Shown: one piece after another, positions 57,301 to 64,000 of the stretch
Layout: each line of letters starts with the position of its first letter
Position numbering within the stretch: the stretch's first letter is position 1
Source of the DNA: Eublepharis macularius
Taxonomy: Eukaryota > Chordata > Lepidosauria > Squamata > Eublepharidae
DNA: 64,000 bases
Assembly: GCF_028583425.1 (NCBI RefSeq)
Contig: NC_072798.1
Location: 12,464,501 to 12,528,500 of the forward strand
Direction of reading: 5' to 3'
Notes under the pieces: model-generated
The model's database searches: none
What the model was told of the DNA's origin: nothing
The model's input: the letters and a program-made list of their open reading frames with translations, nothing else
Program-made: the position numbers and the translations under genes

Positions 57301-60300
57301 TAAAATAACATCCCGTTTCCCTGGTTGTGTTCTGTACAGGATCAAGAGCGCAGAGGGCTTGAAATGGCTGAACTTAGCGTCCTAGAAGAAAATTTTTTGA
57401 TTGCTTCCCAGTGGAAAGCGGATTTTAGAGTCTCTGCTAAGGTAAACTTCATTTACAACTCATCCTGGGTGAATAGCAGTATGGTGTAGTGTTAGAGTGT
57501 TGGACTAGGATCTGGGAAACCCAGGTTTGAATCCCTGCTCTGCCATGGAAGCTTGCTGGGTGACTTCGGGCCAGCCACACACTCTCAGCCTAAACTACCT
57601 TCAGGGTTGTTGTGAGGATAAAATGGAGCAGAGGAGAATGATTTAAGCCATTTCGGGTCCCCATTGGGGAGACAGTAAATATTAAATAAAAAATAACAGC
57701 TGTTGTTATTACTATATGTAATAGTGGCAGGCTTTGCGTCAAACATAAAAGCAGGTGACCCACAGGCAAGATAAGATTTTCTATATATTGGGGAGCTTTC
57801 CGGGAATGGTTAAAAATATCACTTTGTAAATTCACTGAAAAGAAAAACAAGCCAGAAGCGATCTGGTAAGGACCGAGCATGAGCTAGGAGGTTTAGAATA
57901 TTGACCAGCTGAGTTAACGGGAAAGAAACATATGGAGAAGGGGAAGAGAGATCATATAGGATCCTTGAAGACAAGATTTGAATGTGTGATGGGGAAATTT
58001 GCACATTGGTCTTTTCACCTCTTCTGCACGTCTCATTCCCCTGTGTTGGGATTATATATTTATATATTGGTTTAGTTTAGTTTAGTAACTTAGCAGAGTA
58101 ACATAGCAGAGCAATTTAGTCAGAAGTGTTTAAACCCTTACAAACGTGCATTAATTAATCCTCGGACAAAATTCATAGAAAGATAGAACTTACAGTTTAT
58201 TGTAGCAGATTTCTTCCATAGCAAAATCTTCTGGTAATAAGGAAAGATCCTAATCTAAAGAGTTACATTCCCTAGTCTAATGCCACGGCCTGGAACTAGG
58301 CAGCGAGGCTGGAAGTGGGTCTGTGGACATAAAGAAGGGCTCCATAAGGAGCATGGTGGCTTTACATCTTTTCTCTTTGCAAGACCATGAGGGAAGGTGT
58401 GAAATTTCCCAAGAGGCACAGAGGCAAGAGAGGAGTCAGTAGGCGTTCCCACCTTAGACAAGAGAGTGGCAGATTGCTAGACTTACACATTACATTCAAA
58501 GAGACATGCCAGTGTCCAAAGGCAGGCTGAGTCGTCTATTCCAACACCATGTGCAACTCGTTTCTCCACCTAGTAGAAAACTTAAGATCAGCTTCAGGTT
58601 CCTCAACAAACATAGGAATCCATAAAATATGTGAAAGGCTGGAGTTCTCATGCTGCTTTCCACTATGTAATTATAATGGTGGTAAAAGTGGAGTACCTCC
58701 CTAGAAGTTGAACGATGGTATGAACCACCCAAAGTGACAAGCATTGGAGGACAATAATGATTATGCCTCATTCCATGAGGGCGTTGCATTCCATGTTTCG
58801 GGAATTAAATGTTTCTGGAAGAAGGGCAGGAAGTGGAGATGTGGTGGCTGCTTTGGCCATTCTTCCCTAAGTCCAGTTACGCCTTAAGGAAAGGTCCAAA
58901 GAACAGATTAGATTTGCAACAGTTGGAGAAGCGCTTTGTGTAGAAGACCGTAAACCGGGTTCAACTGTGTCTCCACCTCTTTCCTTCTGCCATGTGTATT
59001 TTGTATCTTATTTCTTGCTAGTGGAATCACTACACGAGCTGCGACGGGAGTCCAGACCCAACTGTTCCCCAAGAAATTAATACGTTCATGAGCTTGTGGC
59101 TAGAAGATAAAAACAACGATATTCAGGTTGTGATGGAGAAGGGAAAGAAGGTGCTGGAGGTAAGTCTTTGCAGTAATTTCCCACAATATTCGCTCTGTAT
59201 CACTCGTTTTCCAAATGGCCGATAGTGGGGGGGAAAGTCTGAGAGGATTTGTCCTGGAATGGCTGGGGGGTGCTATTTGCCCGGTTGATGGGGTACGTCA
59301 AGGTTTCCCAGTGGGGAAAATAGTGGCCCCTTTTGTCTGTTTTATGGGAAATGATAACTTAAGCCCCTCTACGTGTATGCTGTCGTTCTCATCCAAATTG
59401 GGCACCCATGTCTCTGAGAGTAAGTTCTTATCACAGAACTTGTACCATACATTTTATTCCATGGATCTGAGGAAGTTCCAGGGCTATCAGAAACTGCAAA
59501 TCAGTACTCTACTGGTTCGAATCCCGCTACTGCCATGAGCTCAGTAGGTAGCCTTGGGTAAGCCACTCCTCTTATCCCCAGCTCCCCAGCTGTATTTTGG
59601 GGATAATAATAACACTATCTTGTTCACCGCTCTGGGTGAGGCACTAATCTGTCTAGAAGAGCAGTATATAAACACAGTTATTATTATTATTTCAGCCTTC
59701 CAGGACATTCATTACCAGATATAAATATTTCAAAAGGAGACACAGCAAGAAAATGCGGAGCTGGAGTGGATCCAACCAGCTTATTCACTCACTCTCACCC
59801 AGTGTCCCTCTTTACTACAGCCCCCTGTCTCACGTAGCTTTTGTCCATAAAAGTCACATGATCTCCAACATAACCCTTGTTGGCAGTCCAAAGGAGACCC
59901 TTCCTGCCTTTTTTATCAGCAAAAAGTTGTTTGGGTCCACCCCCATATGCAGATACAATACTATGAAACTTGCATGCACTAGGGACATGCAATGATTAAC
60001 TCATTGGTGGTGGAAAGTACCATCAAGTTGCAGCTGGCTTATGGCGACCCCATAGGGTTTTCAAGGCAAGAGGCGAAGGGTGGTTTGCCATCGCCTGCCT
60101 CTCCATAGTGACCCTGGTCTGTCTTGGTGGTCTCCCATCCAAGTACTAACCAGGGCTGACCCTGCTTAGCTTCCTAGATCTAACAAAATTGGGCTGGCCT
60201 GGGCTATGCAGATTAGAATGTTTAGCTTAATACAAACAGTAATCGTTCTTCCTTCCAAGTTCATACGCACTGTTCAGATTTTTCGTACTTTGCTAATTTA

Positions 60301-63300
60301 CCGATCGTTCGGAAAGGTCATTATCCTCTCTGTGTGGATTATTTACTCCTTTTGACTGGACTTTGTATTCGTCTGCGTGCTGCAGCGTAACACTCCTTTT
60401 CTAGGAAACTAGTCCTTCCGGTCTCCTTTTGCAGTGACCACGCGCAGGTATTTGTAGCCTTGGGTATAAATCTTTCTGCCAACAGATCGTATCATGTGTC
60501 CGACGAAGTGGGCTATGGCTCACAAAAGCTAATGCCACAATAAGTTAGTCTTTAAACCATTGCAAGACTTTACTATTTTGGAAGGAGAAGATAACATGAA
60601 AATATATATTATTTTCATGAAATGTCCCTTTCTGGCTTCTTCACTGTCTGTGTGTCTTTTGAGATATAATGGCCAGAAGCCAATGTGACCCTGTCAGAAG
60701 CCCACAGCGATCAAATAAATACTTATAGTGAAATTCTAAGCAGAGTTACTCCAGCCTAAGTCCATTGATTTCAGTGGACTTAGGCTGGGGTAACTCTGTT
60801 TAGGATTACACTATTAGATTATTTTTAGGGCTTTGGACAAGACTATGGCCCTTTTCACACTACTGACCTGCTCCCGGAACGTTGCGAAATATCACGGAAA
60901 AAAACCAGAAGATAGCGTCTTCTCGCAAGAGTTTTGCGCAACATCGCACAAAACTCTCACGAGAAGATGCTATCTTTCGCGTTTTTTGCGTGATATTTCG
61001 CAACGTTCCGGGAGCAGGTAAGTAGTGTGAAAAGGGCCTATGTGAGATCATTTTAGTTTCTGTTGGAATCTGTTTGATCATTTCAATTTTTGCCCGCGTT
61101 TTGAGTAGAAACGGCAGTTTAGAAGTATTTAAATAGATACGTTTCGGAGAAGCACTGATGGGAGTCTGTTGCAACCAAGAACAACGAAGAGGTGCACAGT
61201 GCCGTCCGAAACTGAGCCATGCCCTTCTAAGTCCATTGGCTTCAGTGGCCTTAAAAGGGGGTAGCTCTCCTTTGGTTGGCACTGCTAAAAGACTTCCTGT
61301 GTCGTAAGTTTCTGTAAGCTTCACCCATTTTGTCAGATGCACGAAGTGTTACACTCAGTTGGAAGCATATAAATATATGAGTTGGAACAAATACCAGCAG
61401 GATGCAAGGGGCAAGGGAATCAATCCCGATCTGGGAAAGTTACATCACTGTGCAGAACTCCTAGGAAAACAAGATCCGGTGGAAAACCCCCGTAAGAGTG
61501 GGCACGGGCAGCTCCCAATAGCTGAGGAATTAGCAAAGGAGAGTGAATAGCATGCATAAACCTCAAATAAGGGCATTTATTTTCTGCAGTGAGCTAGCCA
61601 CCACCAGTCCCTGTTGAGACCAAGAGCCTCGCTACAAGTGACATCTTACACGCGAACGGCACTTGATCATTTTCGCAAGTCTTTCTGGGAATTGAAGTTC
61701 CTCTCCTCCACCCCTTTTCTTTCTGTTCCTTCCCCTCTCTGTTAGAATGCCTGCCTGAAGAGACGGAGAAAGCCTACGATAGCAGCTTTTGCAAATCGTC
61801 TTGCTGGGGGGTGGGGGATGCTCTGGAGAAAGCTGACATGTCGGTGAAGTCCTAGTGTCCTTTCAGTGATCTTTGGGGGTGGGCAGCTGCAACTTTGCTA
61901 ATCGTCTTGCTGGGGGGGAGATGCTCTGGAGAAAGCTGAGGAAGTCGCAGCAGCCCACCCCCAAAGATCATTGAGAGCAGGCTTGTGACTGGAGGAGCGA
62001 TTTGCAAAAGCAGGCTTTCTCCGTCTCTTCAGTCAGCCATTCTAACAGAGAGGGGAAGGAACAGAAGGAAAAGGGGTGGGGGAGAGGGACTTCAATTCCC
62101 AGAAAGACTTGCGAAAATGATCAAGTGCCGTTCGCGTGTAAGATGTCACTTGTAGCGAGGCTTCAAGTCTGGTTGTGTCCAATCAGTATATGATTTCTAA
62201 TTCAGCCACTCTCCTAATTCCTGACCTTTCCTAACCTATAGGACCGCCTCTCACCATATGTTCCCCAGAGGGTGCTCCACTCAGCAAATACTGGTGATCC
62301 CTGCCCCCAAGGAGGTTTACTTTGCCTCGACTAAGACCAGGGCCTTCTTGGTCCTGGCACCAACCTGGTGGAACTCTCTCTCTGTGGAGACTGAGGCCCA
62401 GCAGGACTTGTTATCATTCCACCAGGCCTGTAAGACAGAGATGTTCCACCAGGCATATGGTGGCTGAGGTGGGCAAGCCACTAAATGCCCGTAAGGGGCG
62501 GATATGTGCCTCTGGTTCTGCTACCTTTATCAATCGGCCACTCTGCCCCACAGATTTTTTGATACTGGAGGGTTGTGCAATATGTGTGCTGCTGTTTAAA
62601 TGAATTTTATGTCTTTTAGTTAATCCAGAAGTTACAGTTTTGCATAATGGACACGCCTTATGAAGAGCTGACTCCGGATGACTTGGCGCAACACCAGAAC
62701 ACCATTCAAAAACTGCAGGCTCTCCTTCATCAGAAATATAACGCGGCAACAGAACAACTGCTGAAGGTAAACAGCTGCTCAGTTGTATTTCATGGTCTCA
62801 GTGTACAGTTCGCCTTTAGGAATCATTAATACATGGAATTTTTTAAGACACAGGCTGGTTCAAGGTGTTTTGCTGTCCCCAGCAAGGTGCACTCATCCCC
62901 TCCGGAGCCTGTACTGTGTCTGACTGGTTCCAAGTCTCCTGGCTTGGACTCGGCCAATCGCAGCCTAGGCCCTGAACTGCCAACACTGGAGGGTAGGGAG
63001 ACACTGAAAGCGATGAGATCTCATGAAACAGGTGTTGGAGAATGCCTTTAAGTCAGAGCTGATTTATGGTGACCCCTGGTGGTGTTTTCAAAGCAAGAGA
63101 CTAACAGAGGTGGTTTGTCCTTGCCTGCCTCTGCAATCCTGGTCTTCATTGGAGGTCTCCCATCCAATTACTAACCAAGGCTGACCCTGCTTAGCTTCCA
63201 AGATCTAACAAGATCAGGTTCACCTGGACTATCCAGGTCAGGGCCATGAGACAGGCAAGTTTGCCTAAATCTTACAGGCAGAAAGGGCAGAATCCAACAC

Positions 63301-63522
63301 CAGGATGCCATTTTCAGTGTCAGCTCTGTGTTGCGAGCAGTCTGTATTCCTACCCAAATTGAATGTGTGCTACTTGTACTTGGCTTAATACTTCCCTTTG
63401 TTTTGATGCTCCTCGTAGCAGGCTAGCAGTTACGCCGAATCCGAGAGTGGAAACATGGAGGTGGTCATTAAAGCGACTAATATCACGTTGTGCATTTGGG
63501 CGAATCTCAAGAAGAACCCAAG
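51226..63522 (+). CDS. DNAI7: DNAI7 (CASC1), axonemal dynein intermediate chain 7, 5' part
   Basis: An axonemal protein of motile cilia, needed in mammals for dynein arm assembly or stability. Coding exons: 51226-51228, 52765-52779, 54448-54538, 56694-56785, 57340-57441, 59022-59159, 62620-62766, 63419-63522; all have GT/AG borders and keep frame. The 230 residues begin MGPKKKSAKSSGKSKPSK, continue with a charged coiled-coil stretch (RMQREEEERRLFEEQEARL, RRERERIEREKTERLEAK), then SVLEENFLIASQWKADF, EINTFMSLWLEDKNNDIQ and IKATNITLCIWANLKKNP, which matches CASC1 of mammals as I recall it. The C-terminal part lies beyond 64000. The start ATG forms the last three bases of exon 1 and splices to GGT. 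Confidence 0.93.
51664..52122. mobile_element. Two GGTTGCCA-type hAT MITEs in DNAI7 intron 1
   Basis: Copy 51664-51878 runs from GAGTTGCCAACCCCCAGG to GATGGCAACCCTA. Copy 51912-52122 runs TAGGGTTGCCAGTC to TGGCAACCCTA, with flanks GATGGAAA and GATGAAAA (7 of 8), the best target duplication for this family. Both carry CCTGGAGAAGATGGCT / CCTGGAAAAAATGGCT. Confidence 0.85.
52123..53334. other. DNAI7 introns 1 and 2, other sequence
   Basis: Apart from exon 2 (52765-52779) there is a repeat fragment at 52868-52925 (GTAGCCATGTTGGTCTGTAG). The rest is unassigned, and the end of the stretch is A/T-rich. Confidence 0.4.
52765..52779 (+). CDS. DNAI7: DNAI7 exon 2, 15-nt microexon
   Basis: ACATTTAG|GGTCCAAAGAAAAAG|GTATGT encodes GPKKK. 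It is in phase with both neighbours. Without it the protein would start M-SAKSSG. The AG/GT borders and the residues fit the known basic N-terminus. Confidence 0.75.
53335..53592 (-). mobile_element. tRNA-headed SINE with (TAG)n/(TAC)n tail
   Basis: On the plus strand: ACTACTACTACTACAACATTC, CTACCGCCCTTCAGGACAAA, CACCCACTCAGAGTGGTTTAC and GAATCAAACCCAGCTCTCC. It is the complement of the 24811 family, with the head at the right edge. Confidence 0.88.
54344..54394. repeat. (CT)n microsatellite, about 25 units
   Basis: A pure CT run ends 53 bp upstream of the DNAI7 exon 3 acceptor, so it extends the pyrimidine-rich part of the intron end. Confidence 0.95.
54448..54538 (+). CDS. DNAI7: DNAI7 exon 3
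   Basis: TTGTCTTCAG|TCTGCC.. to GAGGAAC|GTAAGG, 91 nt. It encodes SAKSSGKSKPSKAERLRMQ then REEEERRLFEE plus the first base of Gln, joining AG in exon 4. It is lysine/serine-rich and then strongly charged, the start of a coiled coil. Confidence 0.9.
54686..55925 (+). repeat. 88-bp minisatellite, about 14 units, derived from a SINE
   Basis: Each unit contains GAAGCTGCCTTATACTGAAT, CAGACCCTTGGTCCATCAAG, TCTACTCTGACTGGCAGCAG and CTCTCCAGGGTCACACATG. Spacing is exactly 88 bp in the core (repeated landmarks are 176 and 264 bp apart). The first three to four units are the most divergent and carry CACGTG. The inner ones differ mainly at a TTGG/GGGG, CAG/CTG and TAC/TGC position. After the last unit the sequence continues GGTCACAGGCAGAGGCC, the normal continuation of the SINE. 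Open frames through it are accidental. Confidence 0.93.
56291..56482. mobile_element. 192-bp full-length palindromic element (copy 2)
   Basis: GGCCATTTCCACACTACTCACC at the left and its complement at the right enclose two mirrored arms, with the centre near 56387. Flanking bases AGT / ATA do not form a clean duplication. The interior differs from copy 1, but the two arms match each other. Confidence 0.8.
56694..56785 (+). CDS. DNAI7: DNAI7 exon 4
   Basis: CTTTCCCAG|AGGAGGCC.. to GAGGCCAAA|GTGAGT, 92 nt. It encodes the rest of Gln and EARLRAEREEAERRERER, IEREKTERLEAK, an almost purely charged helix of the coiled coil. Confidence 0.92.
56915..57176. mobile_element. hAT MITE, CAGGGCTTTTTT family (copy 2)
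   Basis: CAGGGCTTTTTTTCAGC to CAGAAAAAAAGCCCTG with a perfect 8-bp duplication CCTGCAAC (56907-56914 and 57177-57184). The inner inverted arms around GATCTCCAGACAGAGGGGAG are shared with copy 1 at 16997. Confidence 0.93.
57340..57441 (+). CDS. DNAI7: DNAI7 exon 5
   Basis: TTCTGTACAG|GATCAA.. to GCTAAG|GTAAAC, 102 nt, 34 codons: DQERRGLEMAELSVLEEN then FLIASQWKADFRVSAK. It begins and ends on codon boundaries. Confidence 0.93.
57465..57700 (+). mobile_element. tRNA-headed SINE
   Basis: AGTATGGTGTAGTGTTAGAG, CCCAGGTTTGAATCCCTGC, GTGACTTCGGGCCAGCCAC and GGGTCCCCATTGGGGAG end in an A-rich tail. It begins about 25 bp after the exon 5 donor. Confidence 0.85.
57701..59021. other. DNAI7 intron 5, unassigned
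   Basis: No repeat or gene is supported. There is a short TTTAG tandem (TTTAGTTTAGTTTAG) near 58071-58085. It ends at the TTTCTTGCTAG acceptor of exon 6. Confidence 0.45.
59022..59159 (+). CDS. DNAI7: DNAI7 exon 6
   Basis: TTGCTAG|TGGAAT.. to CTGGAG|GTAAGT, 138 nt, 46 codons: WNHYTSCDGSPDPTVPQ, EINTFMSLWLEDKNNDIQ and VVMEKGKKVLE. It is in phase 0 on both sides and matches the conserved CASC1 region after the coiled coil. Confidence 0.93.
59500..59692 (+). mobile_element. tRNA-headed SINE, 5'-truncated
   Basis: CTGGTTCGAATCCCGCTACTG, GAGCTCAGTAGGTAGCCTTGG, GGGGATAATAATAACAC and a TTATTATTATTAT tail match the family at 23935. Confidence 0.85.
60005..60206 (-). mobile_element. 5S-rRNA-headed SINE (minus)
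   Basis: TGGTGGTGGAAAGTACCATC, GGTGGTTTGCCATCGCCTGCC, GTCTCCCATCCAAGTACTAAC and CAGGGCTGACCCTGCTTAGC are the complement of body, C-box and A-box sides. It is the best-preserved minus-strand copy. Confidence 0.9.
60483..60580. repeat. Interspersed repeat fragment
   Basis: GGGCTATGGCTCACAAAAGC, TGCCACAATAAGTTAGTCTTT and ACTTTACTATTTTGG match the family at 6488. Confidence 0.6.
60727..60815. mobile_element. Palindromic MITE, GTGCAATCCTA family
   Basis: GTGAAATTCTAAGCAGAGTT and AACTCTGTTTAGGATTACAC are inverted ends, with GACTTAGGCTGG mirrored inside. It is flanked by TA on both sides. Confidence 0.75.
60847..61038. mobile_element. 192-bp full-length palindromic element (copy 3)
   Basis: GGCCCTTTTCACACTACTGACC and its complement bound two mirrored arms, with the centre near 60943. 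TAT flanks both ends (60844-60846 and 61039-61041). The length equals copies 1 and 2. Confidence 0.82.
61625..62162. mobile_element. 538-bp element with ~165-bp inverted arms
   Basis: AGCCTCGCTACAAGTGACATC at the left is matched by the complementary right end GTCACTTGTAGCGAGGCT. The arms stay matched through CGCGAACGGCACTTGATC, TTTCGCAAGTC, CTGGGAATTGAAG, CCCCTCTCTGTTAGAAT and AGAGACGGAGAAAGCCT. The centre contains a direct repeat (AATCGTCTTGCTGGGGG at about 61797 and 61901) and a further inverted GATCTTTGGGGGTGGGC. No protein was recognised and a target duplication is not clear. Confidence 0.85.
62235..62470 (+). mobile_element. LINE 3' end (L2/CR1-like)
   Basis: The frame APKEVYFASTKTRAFLVLAP, TWWNSLSVETEAQQDLLSF and ACKTEMFHQAY is the terminal piece of an L2/CR1-type ORF2. 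It lies about 150 bp upstream of DNAI7 exon 7. Confidence 0.75.
62620..62766 (+). CDS. DNAI7: DNAI7 exon 7
   Basis: ATGTCTTTTAG|TTAATC.. to CTGAAG|GTAAAC, 147 nt, 49 codons: LIQKLQFCIMDTPYEELTP, DDLAQHQNTIQKLQALLHQ and KYNAATEQLLK. It is in phase 0 at both ends. Confidence 0.93.
63050..63243 (-). mobile_element. 5S-rRNA-headed SINE (minus)
   Basis: AGAGGTGGTTTGTCCTTGCC, GGTCTCCCATCCAATTACTAAC, GGCTGACCCTGCTTAGCTTCC and AAGATCTAACAAGATCAGG. The 5S head is well preserved. Confidence 0.88.
63419..63522 (+). CDS. DNAI7: DNAI7 exon 8
   Basis: CTCGTAG|CAGGCTAGC.. to AACCCAAG|GTACAG, 104 nt. It encodes QASSYAESESGNMEVV, IKATNITLCIWANLKKNP plus two bases of Arg. The acceptor is a TAGCAG tandem, so a form lacking the first Gln (exon from 63422) is possible. 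Confidence 0.9.
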
Positions 63523-63828
63523 GTACAGCGTTCAAGTCGGTGGCCCTCTCGGGGCCTTTTCATGCGCCACCTTTGTGGTGTGAGAATCGCTTTGGTGTTT
63601 CGGTTCTGACACAATCTGATAATGTTCATAAAGAGGGACTGTTTGGGTAGGATAATACTGTTGGGTGTGGTGCCTTGGTGATGTCATTGGGGCAGCCAAT
63701 CAACACTTCCCACAGCTGCTTTCCGCTTCAAACGTACAGCAGTGCCGCCGCCACCCCCCGCCCAAAGACTTGACTCTGGAGAGAATTGGGTACATTTGGG
63801 CAATTTTAATTCATTGCTGTGCCCGGGC

Positions 63829-64000
63829 AGAATAATGTTTAGAGCAATTGACTAGGATCTTGGGAGACTCAGGTTCGAATCCCCACTCTGCCATGGAAGA
63901 TCACTGGAGGGACTGTAGGCCAGTCAGTCACTCTCTCTCAGCCTAACCTACCTCACAAGTTCGTATGTAGTGAGGGGAGAATGGAAGAGGGGACGGTAAC
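63829..64000 (+). mobile_element. tRNA-headed SINE, cut by the window edge
   Basis: AGAATAATGTTTAGAGCAATTG, CTCAGGTTCGAATCCCCACTC and CAGTCACTCTCTCTCAGCC in order. It is the same family as 57465. Confidence 0.85.

Noticed and set aside
60860-61342. 160-aa minus-strand open frame
   Set aside because: It spans the third palindromic element and unrelated flank, with no homology or codon pattern of a gene.

Overview
This window is vertebrate nuclear DNA, almost certainly from a squamate reptile and plausibly a gecko-like lizard. The coding exons are amniote-like. The introns are filled with short non-autonomous repeats: tRNA-headed SINEs with LINE-like tails, a 5S-rRNA-headed SINE, small hAT-type elements with 8-bp target duplications, long palindromic elements, and CR1/L2-type LINE 3' ends. 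Species assignment is inference from repeat content only. No bacterial operons, CRISPR arrays or LTR elements were seen.

Three host genes are supported, in the order and relative orientation I recall for mammals. (1) KRAS on the + strand, essentially complete: CpG-island promoter and non-coding exon 1 (about 1.8-2.15 kb), exon 2 (10.9 kb), exon 3 (25.15 kb), exon 4 (27.4 kb), alternative terminal exon 4A (34.6 kb), exon 4B (42.45 kb) and a long 3' UTR to a poly(A) signal at 47.38 kb. Both KRAS4A (189 aa) and KRAS4B (188 aa) read through without interruption. (2) ETFRF1 (LYRM5) on the - strand, 49.6-49.94 kb coding, an 86-aa LYR-motif mitochondrial protein, convergent with KRAS. (3) DNAI7 (CASC1) on the + strand from 51.2 kb. 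Eight coding exons (230 residues) are present and the gene runs off the right edge. ETFRF1 and DNAI7 are divergent and share a 0.7-kb promoter region holding an NRF1-like palindrome, a CRE-like site, an RFX X-box-like motif and a 180-bp A/T-only island.

An intronless, frameshifted fatty-acid-binding-protein retropseudogene lies in sense orientation in the KRAS intron between exons 4A and 4B. The remaining sequence is intron or intergenic DNA dominated by repeats, with several clear nested insertions.

The most interesting structural signals are: two opposite-orientation 5S-headed SINEs plus a perfect 18-bp hairpin inside the KRAS 3' UTR; an 88-bp minisatellite of about 14 units in DNAI7 intron 3 grown from a SINE segment; three 192-bp whole-element palindromes whose two arms match each other although the copies have diverged; and a hAT-type element whose target duplication and left 232 bp are repeated in tandem. 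I found no clearly new multi-gene system. The genes are ordinary, and the novelty is in the repeats and in small changes in the KRAS C-terminal tails.
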